64,000 nt of DNA from JAGVSR01 sp963778225 (GTDB taxonomy: Bacteria; Pseudomonadota; Alphaproteobacteria; Rhizobiales; Hyphomicrobiaceae). The DNA lies in contig CAVZTR010000010.1 of assembly GCA_963778225.1 (NCBI GenBank), forward strand, positions 310,001 to 374,000, read 5' to 3'. Of the stretch, positions 18,377-30,753 are shown in pieces; within the stretch, counting starts at the first letter, position 1; each line of letters opens with the position of its first letter. The notes beneath the pieces were generated by a model that was not told where the DNA came from, made no database searches, and saw only the letters and a list, made by a program, of their open reading frames with translations. A program made the position numbers and the translations under genes.

Positions 18377-19582
18377 ATGACGTCGCCAACGCCCGCGCCC
18401 TGGACCGAAGTTGCGACCACCGCGCGGCTCGTCCTCGCCGATGGAACCGTCATCGAGGGGCAGGGGCTGGGAGCCACCGGCACGGCCGTCGGCGAAGTCT
18501 GCTTCAACACTGCGATGACCGGGTATCAGGAGATCCTCACCGATCCTTCCTATGCGGGCCAGATCATCACCTTCACGTTTCCCCATGTCGGCAACGTCGG
18601 CACCAATACCGAGGATACGGAAACATCCAATCTCGCCTCCCGCTCCGGTGTGCGCGGGTGCGTGCTGCGCGCGGCCATTACGGAGCCATCGAACTATCGC
18701 GCGGTCGAACATTTCGATCAGTGGCTGAAAGCGCGCGGGATCATCGCCATCGCCGGCGTGGATACGCGCGCGTTGACCGTTCTGATCCGTGAAAAGGGCA
18801 TGCCGAACGGCGTCATCTCACACGAGCCGTCGGGCCGCTTCGATCTCGCGAAGCTGAAGGCTGAGGCCGCCGCCTGGCCGGGCCTCGTCGGCATGGATCT
18901 CGTGCCGGACGTCACGAGCGGCCAGAGCTACACCTGGGATGAGATGCGCTGGGTGTGGAATGAAGGCTATGCGCTGAACGATAAGCCGGAGTTCCATGTT
19001 GTCGCCCTCGACTATGGCCTCAAGCGAAACATACTGCGCTGCCTCGCCAACGCCGGGTGCAAGGTGACGGTGATGCCTGCCAAGACAACGGCTGAGGAAG
19101 TTCTCGCGCGCAATCCCGATGGCGTGTTCCTGTCCAACGGCCCTGGCGATCCGGCCGAAACCGGCAAATACGCCGTGCCGGAAATCAAGAAACTCGTCGC
19201 CAGCGGCAAGCCCGTCTTCGGCATCTGCCTCGGGCATCAGATGCTGGGCCTCGCACTCGGTGCCACGACGAAAAAGATGCACCAGGGCCATCACGGCGCG
19301 AACCATCCGGTGAAGGACTTCACGACCAACAAGGTCGAGATCGTCTCCATGAACCACGGTTTCGCCGTCGATCGCGACACGCTGCCCAAGGGCGTCGTGG
19401 AAACGCATGTGTCTCTATTTGATGGTTCGAACTGCGGCCTCGCAGTCGAAGGTCAGCCCGTCTTTTCGGTTCAGCACCACCCCGAGGCCTCACCCGGACC
19501 GCAGGACAGCCACTACCTCTTCAATAGGTTCGCAAACTTCATGCGCGATCAGAAGGGCACGGCACCCGTCAAGGAGCGGTGA
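18377..19582 (+). CDS. carA: Carbamoyl phosphate synthase small subunit
   Basis: A 401-residue glutaminase subunit that supplies ammonia from glutamine to CarB, for arginine and pyrimidine synthesis. The N-terminal small-subunit domain begins ARLVLADGTVIEGQG, and the class I glutamine amidotransferase domain carries FGICLGHQMLGLALG with the nucleophile Cys near residue 281 and the His-Glu pair in VQHHPEASPGP near 365-367. Length and order are typical. Its partner carB is not adjacent but lies about 2.7 kb downstream, beyond three other genes on the same strand. Confidence 0.97.
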   Translation: MTSPTPAPWTEVATTARLVLADGTVIEGQGLGATGTAVGEVCFNTAMTGYQEILTDPSYAGQIITFTFPHVGNVGTNTEDTETSNLASRSGVRGCVLRAAITEPSNYRAVEHFDQWLKARGIIAIAGVDTRALTVLIREKGMPNGVISHEPSGRFDLAKLKAEAAAWPGLVGMDLVPDVTSGQSYTWDEMRWVWNEGYALNDKPEFHVVALDYGLKRNILRCLANAGCKVTVMPAKTTAEEVLARNPDGVFLSNGPGDPAETGKYAVPEIKKLVASGKPVFGICLGHQMLGLALGATTKKMHQGHHGANHPVKDFTTNKVEIVSMNHGFAVDRDTLPKGVVETHVSLFDGSNCGLAVEGQPVFSVQHHPEASPGPQDSHYLFNRFANFMRDQKGTAPVKER

Positions 19583-19613
19583 TCCGCAGCCGCGCTCCAG
19601 CAGTAGTTCTCTC

Positions 19614-20630
19614 ATGAGATATCCGAAGTCGCTCTTGCTCGCAGGCCTCACCGCCTTTTTCGCAACCCTTGCTTTTTTCTCACCACCCGCACCGTTGGCC
19701 GATGTCAAAGCCCACCCTCTCTGCAAGGCCGTTCTGACCTATGCGGCGGTGGACAGCTGCCTCGTGTATGATACGGGCCGAACAACAGGCACGCCCACGC
19801 TCTCCACACCGCATGAAGCGCAGGATCTCGTCAAAACGCTCGCGTTACCCGATGGGCTCGATGTTCTCGTGCTCGGCGAAGCGCACGATAATCCGCACCA
19901 CCACAAGCTGCGCACAAAACTCCTGACGGCGAACGCTAAAGCGATCGTGATGGAGCAGCTGCGCGCCGACCAGAACGACGGCATCGCTGCCTTCAACACA
20001 TACAGTCGCGCGGCTGCGCGGCCGGCAACGCTCAATGATTTTAAAAAGAAGGTGGATTGGGCGACGGGCGGCTGGGACAAGTACCCCATCGACCCGCTGC
20101 TCGAAGCGGTGATCGCAACCCGCGCGACCATTTACGCCGGCGATCCCCCGCGCGAGACGATACGCAAAGTGGCGAAGGAGGGGCTCGGAGCTCTCCCCGT
20201 TGCGGAGCAGGCCCGCCTCGGGCTCGACAAGCCGCTCGGCGAAAAGATCGACGCCATTTCCGCTGAAGAGATAGAGGCCTCCCATTGCGGCATGCTGCCG
20301 AAGACGGCGATCCCGCGCATGGCTCTCGCTCAGCGCTATCGCGACGCGCACATCGCTGATGCAACCTTGAAAGCCGTAGGCGAGCACGGTCAGGCCATTC
20401 TGCTGACCGGCAACAATCACGCCCTTTTGGATCGCGGCGTGCCCTGGTACATCCGCGCCCGCGCACCGGATAAGAAGGTCGTCTCTGTTGTTCTGGTCGA
20501 GGTCGAAGACGGCAAAACAGACCCCGAGGCTTATGTGCCCCGCGACCCCGACGGCAAGCCCGCCGCCGACTATCTCATCTTTACCCCGACGATCGACCGC
20601 GATGACCCCTGCGCGGACTTCGCCAAGTAG
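19614..20630 (+). CDS. ChaN/Tiki-superfamily haem-binding-like secreted protein
   Basis: A 338-residue exported protein with an N-terminal signal segment (about 6-28). Family marks are VLGEAHDNPHHHKLR near residues 85-100 and a second conserved block LLTGNNHALLDRGVPWYI near 262-280. ChaN-like proteins bind haem or act as metal-dependent proteins of the Tiki fold at the cell surface; the role here is unknown. ATG 19614 is preferred because it yields the signal peptide, although the frame extends back into carA. It follows carA by 31 bases, so both are likely cotranscribed. Confidence 0.8.
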   Translation: MRYPKSLLLAGLTAFFATLAFFSPPAPLADVKAHPLCKAVLTYAAVDSCLVYDTGRTTGTPTLSTPHEAQDLVKTLALPDGLDVLVLGEAHDNPHHHKLRTKLLTANAKAIVMEQLRADQNDGIAAFNTYSRAAARPATLNDFKKKVDWATGGWDKYPIDPLLEAVIATRATIYAGDPPRETIRKVAKEGLGALPVAEQARLGLDKPLGEKIDAISAEEIEASHCGMLPKTAIPRMALAQRYRDAHIADATLKAVGEHGQAILLTGNNHALLDRGVPWYIRARAPDKKVVSVVLVEVEDGKTDPEAYVPRDPDGKPAADYLIFTPTIDRDDPCADFAK

Positions 20631-20731
20631 CCTCAGCCCGGCTGTAAACCTTTCCCAGATTTAAGGACAGCCCGCCGCGCGACCCGCGTATAAGAGCGCA
20701 AAATTCGAATAATTGGGAGGTTGCCTCGATC

Positions 20732-21364
20732 ATGCGCTCTGTTGTTCTGTCCCTCGCTGCCCTCGCTGCCGCGGCCTTGCCGGCCGTCGCCGACGACAAG
20801 TGCAAAGGCGAGGTCGAGGCCGCGTTCGTGAAGCAGCGCGCGCAGCCCGCATTTCGCACCGTCGCCACCGCGCAGACCCTGAATGGACCGCTCGTCCGCA
20901 CCATCGACTTCGTCGCCCCCGACGCGATCTACAACAAGATCGAAAGCCCGACTGAAGAAGCCCCCGTCGAGACCATCGGCATCGGCAAGTGGGCGTGGGC
21001 AAACACAGAAGGCGGCTGGGAAGAGCAGCCCCCGCACAACGCGCAGGTCGTGACCCAGGAGCGCGAAGCTTACAAGGTGCCGCCGAAGGCCGCCGCCGAC
21101 TTCTCCTGCCTCGGCAAGGTTCAGTATGAGGGCAAGGACTTCGTCGGCTACGGCACCGCCGTCGCCAAGGACACCGACGGGATGGACGTCGTCACGACCG
21201 TTTACGTCGCGCCCGACACCGGATTGCCCGCCCTTTACGTGACCAAATCAGCAAAGTCCGAGGGCCCGGCGAAGTTCGTCGCGGTCTATTCCTACGAGGG
21301 CATCACGATCACCCCGCCGACGGAGCTGCTGGCCGGTTCGGAATCCACCCAAGAAAAGAAGTAA
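20732..21364 (+). CDS. Secreted protein of unknown function, first of two tandem paralogs
   Basis: A 210-residue protein with a signal peptide MRSVVLSLAALAAAALPAVADD and a mature domain starting with a Cys (DDKCKGEVEAAF). A second Cys follows in DFSCLGKVQYEGK, suggesting a disulfide in the periplasm. The layout 'Cys-helix, strands TVETIGIGKWAWAN, Cys, EGKxxxGYG, YVAPDTGLPALYV' is shared with the next gene, so they arose by tandem duplication. The strand pattern is reminiscent of LolA-like folds that bind lipids, but no family is recognised with certainty. Confidence 0.78.
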   Translation: MRSVVLSLAALAAAALPAVADDKCKGEVEAAFVKQRAQPAFRTVATAQTLNGPLVRTIDFVAPDAIYNKIESPTEEAPVETIGIGKWAWANTEGGWEEQPPHNAQVVTQEREAYKVPPKAAADFSCLGKVQYEGKDFVGYGTAVAKDTDGMDVVTTVYVAPDTGLPALYVTKSAKSEGPAKFVAVYSYEGITITPPTELLAGSESTQEKK

Positions 21365-21419
21365 CGCCACCGCGCCTTGAAACTGACGGCGCGCGCATGC
21401 GGCCGATGGAGTACGAACA

Positions 21420-22091
21420 ATGAAAACTCTTATTTGCGGGTCCGTAGCGGCGCTCGCAATCGTCGCGTCCGCCACCAGCGCGTTCGCCGACTGCACCCGC
21501 GAAGTCCTGCAGGCCTTCACGCGCCAGAGCAATACGGACATGGTTCGCAAGGAGCTGAACCTGATCGGCGAGCAAGGCCCGTTCACGATGACGGTCGAGT
21601 ACGTCAAGCCCGACCGGATGCGTCAGGTCGTGAAGACGCTCGTCGACCCGGATAAGCCGACGGAGACGGTGCTTGTGGGAAACGAGGCCTGGACCAAGGC
21701 GCCCGGAGCCGACTGGCAGAAGCTCGATGCGACGACGACCGAGCAGATGGTGAACTTTTTCAAGAGCACGTTTGGTGACGTGCCACAGAGCGTCGGCTTG
21801 TTCGAATGCATGGGCGCCGAGACCATCGAAGGCAAGCAGGTCCGCGCCTACAAGGGTCTCGACGAGCCCAAGGAGAAGACGCCGGAGCAGATCGAAGCCG
21901 AGAAGCGCGGCGAAAAGCCCGCCGAAGCTCCCAAGAACGAAGCGCTGCGTGTCATTTATCTCGACCCCGCAACGGGCCTGCCCGCCCGCATCGTCTTTGC
22001 CCGCGAAGGGATGCTCGACAAGCCGATCTTCAAGGAAACGTACAGCTACCCGACCGACCTCAAGATCGAGAAGCCGGCAGCCAAGCCCTGA
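21420..22091 (+). CDS. Secreted protein of unknown function, second of two tandem paralogs
   Basis: A 223-residue exported protein (signal MKTLICGSVAALAIVASATSAFADC). It parallels the preceding gene: leading Cys in ADCTREVLQAF, strands FTMTVEYVKPDRMRQVV and TVLVGNEAWTK, second Cys in LFECMGAETIEGKQVRAY, and the block IYLDPATGLPARIVF. It carries a charged insert (EKTPEQIEAEKRGEKPAEA) that the first copy lacks. The block 'DPxTGLPAxxV' is common in LolA-like or DUF-type periplasmic lipid-binding proteins, but this is only a hint. A strong terminator follows, ending the carA-side transcription unit before carB. Confidence 0.78.
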   Translation: MKTLICGSVAALAIVASATSAFADCTREVLQAFTRQSNTDMVRKELNLIGEQGPFTMTVEYVKPDRMRQVVKTLVDPDKPTETVLVGNEAWTKAPGADWQKLDATTTEQMVNFFKSTFGDVPQSVGLFECMGAETIEGKQVRAYKGLDEPKEKTPEQIEAEKRGEKPAEAPKNEALRVIYLDPATGLPARIVFAREGMLDKPIFKETYSYPTDLKIEKPAAKP

Positions 22092-22123
22092 GCCGGGTCT
22101 CGGTGAGCCCGACGGACAGCATC

Positions 22124-22158
22124 AAAGCCCGGCCCGAGACAAAAGGGCCGGGCTTTTT
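22124..22158 (+). terminator. Strong Rho-independent terminator
   Basis: A perfect twelve-pair stem (22124-22135 with 22145-22156) with a nine-base loop is followed by a T run. It lies 33 bases after the second paralog and separates the carA-side genes from carB. Confidence 0.85.
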
Positions 22159-22303
22159 CGCGGGGAGGGATGTTCGAACCCGCAGCTTTCGCCTTGACGG
22201 ATGAAACCGTAACCCTGATGCACGCCAGCCGCCCCGCTCCCGCGCGCGTTCCGTCGCGGCCTATAGCCAAACCATTTGCGCTGCAATAAGAGTTGGCCCC
22301 GCC

Positions 22304-25678
<3,375 letters not shown>

Positions 25679-25817
25679 GATGAATGTCACCCGTGTTTGA
25701 GGGTGCGGCGGAAACCGCCGCGCCCCGGGCGGGTTTATGTCGTGGGTTTCTCACGCGTTTTGTGGATGAATCGAAGGGTGCTGGCCCGGCGGCCAGGCCA
25801 ATCAGGAGACGTTAGCG

Positions 25818-26297
25818 ATGTCGATGGATCGGGTTCCGATGACCCTCGAGGGCTACAAGAAGCTCGAGGAGGAACTGCATCGCCTGAAAGCCGTCGAGCG
25901 CCCCCGCATCATCCAAGCGATCGCGGAAGCACGTGCTCACGGCGACCTGTCGGAAAACGCCGAATACCATGCCGCCAAGGAAGCGCAGGGGCTGAACGAA
26001 TCCCGCGTTGCCGAACTGGAAGACAAGTTCTCTCGCGCCGAAGTCATCGACCCGGCAGGCCTCTCGGGTGCCAACGTCAAGTTCGGCGCCACCGTGACCC
26101 TCGTGGACGAGGATACGGAAGAGAAGGTGAAGTACAAAATCGTCGGCGATCTCGAAGCCAGCGTGAAGGACGGCAAGATCTCGATCTCGTCACCCATCGC
26201 GCGCGCTCTGATCGGCAAGACCAAGGGCGATACCGTCGAAGTGACGACGCCGAAGGGTTCGCGCTCCTACGAAATCCTGAAAGTCGAGTGGAAGTAA
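25818..26297 (+). CDS. greA: Transcription elongation factor GreA
   Basis: A 159-residue factor that rescues backtracked RNA polymerase by stimulating transcript cleavage. The N-terminal coiled-coil hairpin carries the catalytic acidic tip in HGDLSENAEYHAAKEAQ (Asp and Glu near 41-45), and the C-terminal FKBP-like domain ends 'KTKGDTVEVTTPKGSRSYEILKVEW'. Length is standard. AGGAG lies ahead of the ATG. It follows carB by 139 bases, with a GC-rich hairpin between (25705-25721). Confidence 0.97.
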   Translation: MSMDRVPMTLEGYKKLEEELHRLKAVERPRIIQAIAEARAHGDLSENAEYHAAKEAQGLNESRVAELEDKFSRAEVIDPAGLSGANVKFGATVTLVDEDTEEKVKYKIVGDLEASVKDGKISISSPIARALIGKTKGDTVEVTTPKGSRSYEILKVEWK

Positions 26298-26349
26298 CCG
26301 GCACTCCGCCGGCAGGCCCGCGTCGTCTGCGGGCCGGAGAAACTGCACC

Positions 26350-27606
26350 ATGACCGTGTCCGAGGCGTCGCCTGGAACTCCTGCGAACGGAGCGCCGCCG
26401 TCAGATCGCGCCTTCGATTACCCCGGCTATCGCCTCTACTGGGTCGCTCGCTTTCTGCTCGTGTTCGCGATCCAGGTGTTGAGCGTCTCCGTCGGCTGGC
26501 AGATCTACGATCAGACCCGCGATCCTTTTCTGCTGGGCCTCGTCGGCCTCGTGCAATTCCTGCCCGCGCCCATTCTTGTTCTCGTCACCGGATCGGTCGC
26601 CGACCGTTTCAATCGCCGCATTATCATGGCGTCGTGCATGGCGGTGGAAGCGGTCTGCGCACTGGCGCTTCTCACCATCCTGCATCAAGGGCTGACGGCG
26701 GTGTGGCCAGTCTATGCGGTGCTTCTCGTCTTCGGCATCGCGCGCGCCTTCATGGGCCCCGCCGTGCAGTCCCTCATGGCAAATCTCGTCCCGCAAGCAG
26801 CCCTCGCCAACGCCATCGCACTCAATTCCTCGAGTTTTCAGGTCGCGACCATCATTGGCCCCACCGCCGGCGGACTGCTCTACGGCGTCTCGTCCGAACT
26901 CGCCTATGTGGTGTCGATCTTGTTCTTCTTGAGCGCCGGCGTGCTGACGCTGTTGATCCCGAAGCCCGAAAAGCGCGCGTCACAGCCTGTTACGACCGAA
27001 GCGCTGTTTGCAGGCTTCCGCTACATCTGGAGCCAGCCAATCGTGCTTGGCGCGCTCTCCCTCGACATGATCGCCGTGATGCTTGGCGGGGCGATTGCGC
27101 TGCTCCCTGTTTTCGCTCGCGATATCCTCGATGTCGGCCCCTGGGGACTGGGCGCGCTGCGCTCGTCCGTCGGCGTCGGCGCTCTCCTGATGAGCCTCTG
27201 GCTCATCAACAACCCCGTCCGCGATCACGCCGGCCTCACGATGTTCGCAGCGGTGGCCGTCTATGGCCTCGCCATCGTCGTCTTCGGCATGTCGACGCTC
27301 GTCTGGCTCTCTGTGCTGGCACTGGCCGTCATGGGCGCCGCCGACATGGTCAGCGTCTTCATCCGTCAGACGCTCATTCAGCTGAAGACGCCAGACGACC
27401 TGCGCGGCCGCGTGAGCGCCGTCAATATGACGTTTATCGGCGCATCGAACGAGTTGGGCGAATTTCGCGCCGGCACCATGGCCGCCGGCTTCGGCGCCGT
27501 TCCAGCTGTCGTGATCGGCGGCGTGGGCGCTCTTCTGACGGCGGCCGTGTGGGCGCGCATGTTCCCCGACTTGCGCAACGTCCGCCACCTCGATCGGATG
27601 GACTAG
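26350..27606 (+). CDS. MFS transporter (EntS/MFS_3-like)
   Basis: A 418-residue inner membrane protein with about 12 hydrophobic helices. The N-terminus 'YPGYRLYWVARFLLVFAIQVLSVSVGWQIYDQTRDPFLLGLVGL' and the loop SVADRFNRRII are typical of the MFS_3 group, which includes the enterobactin exporter and many drug exporters. Substrate is unknown. It starts 53 bases after greA and its stop is two bases from the stop of the convergent Lrp-type regulator. Confidence 0.85.
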   Translation: MTVSEASPGTPANGAPPSDRAFDYPGYRLYWVARFLLVFAIQVLSVSVGWQIYDQTRDPFLLGLVGLVQFLPAPILVLVTGSVADRFNRRIIMASCMAVEAVCALALLTILHQGLTAVWPVYAVLLVFGIARAFMGPAVQSLMANLVPQAALANAIALNSSSFQVATIIGPTAGGLLYGVSSELAYVVSILFFLSAGVLTLLIPKPEKRASQPVTTEALFAGFRYIWSQPIVLGALSLDMIAVMLGGAIALLPVFARDILDVGPWGLGALRSSVGVGALLMSLWLINNPVRDHAGLTMFAAVAVYGLAIVVFGMSTLVWLSVLALAVMGAADMVSVFIRQTLIQLKTPDDLRGRVSAVNMTFIGASNELGEFRAGTMAAGFGAVPAVVIGGVGALLTAAVWARMFPDLRNVRHLDRMD

Positions 27607-27607
27607 A

Positions 27608-28081
27608 TTACTCCGGCGCGAGCGGCACGCCCGGCGCGAGTTTGGCGCGGCGGATCGCAAGCGTCGTCTTCACGCTCGCCACGTTCGGCACCGACGTCAG
27701 CTCTTTCAGGAGAAAGTCCTGAAACGCAGTGAGGTCGCGCGTGACGCACTTCAGGATGTAATCGCTCTCGCCGGAGAGCATGTAGGCCTCGCGCACGATC
27801 GGCCAACCCAGGATGCGGTTCTCGAAGGTGCGCAGGTCCGTTTCGGACTGATTGTGCAGCCCCACCATAGCAAACGCCGTCAATTCGAACCCGAGCGCCC
27901 GCTCGTCGATGAGAGCGGTGTAACCCGTGATAACCCCTGACTCTTCTAATGCCCGCACGCGCCGCAAGCACGGCGGGGCGGACAATCCGACTTTGCCCGC
28001 GAGCGCCACATTGGTGAGCGACCCATCGGCCATCAGCTCTTTCAGAATGCGCCAGTCGGTGCTGTCGAGTTTTCGGGTCAT
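27608..28081 (-). CDS. Lrp/AsnC family transcriptional regulator
   Basis: A 157-residue regulator. The N-terminal helix-turn-helix is LDSTDWRILKELMADGSLTNVALAGKVGLSAPPCLRRVRALEESGVI (about 4-50), followed by the RAM/effector domain with EAYMLSGESDYILKCV near residues 98-113. These proteins sense amino acids and form octamers. ATG 28081 is chosen as the usual family start; the upstream extension is not conserved-looking. It is divergent from the ELM1 family gene and convergent with an MFS transporter, either of which could be a target. Confidence 0.9.
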   Translation of the reverse strand: MTRKLDSTDWRILKELMADGSLTNVALAGKVGLSAPPCLRRVRALEESGVITGYTALIDERALGFELTAFAMVGLHNQSETDLRTFENRILGWPIVREAYMLSGESDYILKCVTRDLTAFQDFLLKELTSVPNVASVKTTLAIRRAKLAPGVPLAPE

Positions 28082-28205
28082 CTGGGAATCGCTTGCCGGG
28101 AGCAGCCTGATTATGTCTCTCAATGGCGCTCCTGGGAAACATAATGACCGTCACCTGCGGCTGTCCCGCTGGACAGGGCATCGGGAAAAGTCGCAGGTTG
28201 CCGCC

Positions 28206-29235
28206 ATGACGACGGAAACTTCTATCACCACCCGAACAAAAGACCGCCCACTAGCCGGCGCCCGCTGCTGGATCATCAGCGAGGCCAAGGCCGGCATGGA
28301 CACCCAAACGCGGGGGCTGGCGGAAGCGCTGGGCGTCGATTTCGAGATGAAGCGCGTCACACTCGCGGGCGTGAAAAGATTGACGGCTCCCTGGGGCCGC
28401 GTGCCGAAGAACGCCGGCTTCGGGGAGCCTGGATCTCAGTTCTGTCCGCCGTGGCCCGCGATCGCCATCGCGACCGGCCGCGCGTCCATCCCCTACGTAA
28501 AAGAATTGCGTCGCCGCGCCGGACCTGGCGTTTTCACCGTCGTGCTGCTCGATCCGCAGACCGGACCGAAGACGGCGGATCTGATCTGGGTGCCCGAGCA
28601 CGATCGGCGCCGTGGTGCGAATGTGTTCACGACGCCGACGTCACCGCACGGCTTCTCGCCCGATCGTATTGCCAGCCTGCGTGCGAGTGTCCCGCCTCTC
28701 ATCGCAGCACTGCCGCATCCGCGCATCGCCGTGTTGCTCGGTGGCAAAAATGGATCGTATCAGTTCAGCGACGCCGACGACCGGCGGCTGCAAGCAGTCT
28801 CTGCAATCGATTGCGAAGCTCGGCGCATCGTTCATGATCACGCCGTCGCGGCGCACGCATCCGCGCCTCGTTGAAATCACCGAGGCCGCGACCCGCAACG
28901 CCCCGCGCATTTTGTGGGACGGCACCGGCGACAATCCCTATCCGGGCTTCTTTGCTCACGCCGATGCGTTCGTCGTCACCGCCGACAGCGTCAATATGAC
29001 GGGCGAATGCTGCGCCACCGGACGGCCCGTCTATGTGTTCCACCCGACGGGCGGGAAGCCGAAGTTTCATCGCTTCCACGCCATGTTGGAGGAACTTCAC
29101 GCAACGCGCCGCCTGCCCGAGACCGTTGATCGTCTGCCGGCCTGGACCTACCCGCCCATCGACGCCACCGGTCTCATCGCCCGAGAAATCGAACGCCGCT
29201 GGCTCAAGCGCTGCGCCTGGCTCCCACCGAAATGA
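28206..29235 (+). pseudogene. Mitochondrial fission ELM1 family protein (DUF1022), one frameshift
   Basis: Two frames join to a protein of 342 residues once one base is removed near 28790. The first half has 'RCWIISEAKAGMDTQTRGLAEALG', 'FVVLLDPQ'-like and 'VPEHDRRRGANVFTTPTSPHG'; the second has 'SIAKLGASFMITPSRRTHPRL', 'GDNPYPGFFAHADAFVVTADS' and 'FHRFHAMLEELHATRRL'. This order matches the ELM1/DUF1022 family, which has a glycosyltransferase-like fold; the bacterial role is unknown. The shift falls at CTGCAAGCAG, where an extra C would explain it. It lies divergent to the Lrp regulator. Confidence 0.78.
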
Positions 29236-29238
29236 TCA

Positions 29239-29390
29239 GCGCCTTCCGGCCGGCTCCGCGGAAGCGGAGTCGGAAGGCGCCACCCATTTTCAGCGCCTTC
29301 CGGCCGGCTCCGCGGAAGCGGAGTCGGAAGGCGCCATTGAAATGATCCGCGCGTGGCGGCCGGCTGCGCGTCAGCGCAGTCGCCACGCGC
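29239..29390. repeat. Three REP-like hairpin units in tandem
   Basis: Three 42-base units (29239-29280, 29293-29334, 29349-29390) share one secondary structure: an outer nine-pair stem, a four-base one-sided bulge GGCC and an inner eight-pair stem closed by a tetraloop. Units 1 and 2 are identical. Unit 3 differs in both arms of both stems, with all changes compensated (CCTTCC/GGAAGG becomes CGTGGC/GCCACG; TCC/GGA becomes TGC/GCA). They fill the gap between two convergent genes and may stop transcription in both directions. Confidence 0.85.
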
Positions 29391-29396
29391 CATCAA

Positions 29397-30416
29397 TCAA
29401 AGCGCCGCGCCGCCGAACTCGTCGACGACCTTGCATGGGATGGCCTTCGCAGCGAGCGCCTTACACATCTTCTTCGCGTCCGCTGCCGACTTCACCGGGC
29501 CAGCCATCAGATTGTAGACGACGGCGCCATTGTCGACGGACAGCGAGTAACGCGGCTCCAGGTTCTTGAGCTTGTCGGCATGCGTTTCAGACAACAAGTT
29601 CCAGCTCAGGCGCAGGCTGTCGATCGAAGAGCCCGACGCGATCTGCACGCCAACGGGCTTTGCTGCCGGGGTCACCACGGGCGCAGCAAAGGGCGGCGGC
29701 TCGTTGGTGGCCGCTGCCGGTGTTGCCACGGGTGCGGGCGCTGCCTGAGGAACAGGCTTGACGCTACCCGTCTCGAGTGCGGGCTTGGCATTCAAGACTT
29801 TCGCATCGGCTATTGACCGGGCCGCTCCGGCGGACGGGACAACGGCCGAGGGCGAGGCAGCAGCATCCGCTCGCGGCGACATCGGCCCGTTGACCGGAAC
29901 GCTGTCGAGGCGCAGCGCCGGTGGCGGAGTCGTCCCATCGGAAACGGGTACGGGTGAGCCTACCGGAGCGCCCAGCGCCGCCAGACGATCGACGATCACC
30001 TTCTGCTGCGAGGCCGTCTCGCCGACGAGAGAGCGGACGCTCGCCATATCGCGGCGCAGTCCGTCAACCTCGCCGCGCAACGTCTCGATTTCGGCGACGG
30101 AGGCCCCGCCACCGTTGAAGCGGGCCACAAGATCAGGACGCATGACAACCACGGACAGGTAGGCAACCGCTGCCGCCGCCGCCACGCCCCAGGCTACGAT
30201 TCCGCGAGAAAGCCCACTGCCGGGCCGCGTCTTCCCGGCCGGACGCCCGGCTCCCGGGGGAACTTCAAACGCAGGCGGGAAGGCCGGACCCATCGAACTA
30301 TTAAAATGGCCTCCAGCGGACGGCTGACCCGGCGCAGCATGCAGGCTGGGACCTGAGGCGAAGCCGGGCGGCAGAGGCGGCGGCGTGTGCGGGACGGGGT
30401 TATGCGACTGAGACAT
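29397..30416 (-). CDS. SPOR-like domain membrane protein
   Basis: A 339-residue bitopic protein: a Pro-rich cytoplasmic N-terminus (1-65), a single membrane helix (about 72-92, GIVAWGVAAAAAVAYLSVVVM), a short coiled coil (EIETLRGEVDGLRRDMASV), a long Ala/Pro-rich periplasmic linker, and a C-terminal 85-residue domain with 'KPVGVQIASGSSIDSLRLSWNLL' and 'YNLMAGPVKSAADAKKMCKAL'. The last domain looks like a SPOR domain, which binds denuded septal peptidoglycan. It is divergent from glmU. A role in cell division or envelope is inferred. Its stop lies seven bases from the REP-like array. Confidence 0.72.
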   Translation of the reverse strand: MSQSHNPVPHTPPPLPPGFASGPSLHAAPGQPSAGGHFNSSMGPAFPPAFEVPPGAGRPAGKTRPGSGLSRGIVAWGVAAAAAVAYLSVVVMRPDLVARFNGGGASVAEIETLRGEVDGLRRDMASVRSLVGETASQQKVIVDRLAALGAPVGSPVPVSDGTTPPPALRLDSVPVNGPMSPRADAAASPSAVVPSAGAARSIADAKVLNAKPALETGSVKPVPQAAPAPVATPAAATNEPPPFAAPVVTPAAKPVGVQIASGSSIDSLRLSWNLLSETHADKLKNLEPRYSLSVDNGAVVYNLMAGPVKSAADAKKMCKALAAKAIPCKVVDEFGGAAL

Positions 30417-30753
30417 GCTCTAAAACCCTCGGATAATTCGGACTTTGCCGGATTGCTGCGTGAGTCGTGGGGGAGGGTCAACGCACGGCCGGGGCGCTGT
30501 TTTGCGTACCTGTGGACGATGGCACGCCTGCAACGCAGGCTTAATGCGCCTACAAGCAAAGGTTGCAAAACACGCCCAATGGCGAGACGAGCGGCCCCGA
30601 ATCCGGGCAAGGTCCGCGCTGGACGCTTCGCATCGCCTTTTCCCGGCCACCACTGCGCACTACGTGCCGGTATGGTCCTTGCAGCACCGAGCCGGAAGCC
30701 CCCGGCGACGGAGCGATTGCTTCAACAAACACGAAGGTTCAAGAATTCCACCC
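30417..30753. other. Divergent region between the SPOR-like gene and glmU
   Basis: This 337-base region has no supported gene. The glmU frame is open through most of it, but the extension lacks family similarity, so it is treated as the 5' untranslated and promoter region of both genes. Confidence 0.4.

Noticed and set aside
29239..29390. Regular repeats as a CRISPR array
   Set aside because: Units contain internal hairpins with no variable spacers of constant length, and no cas genes are near.
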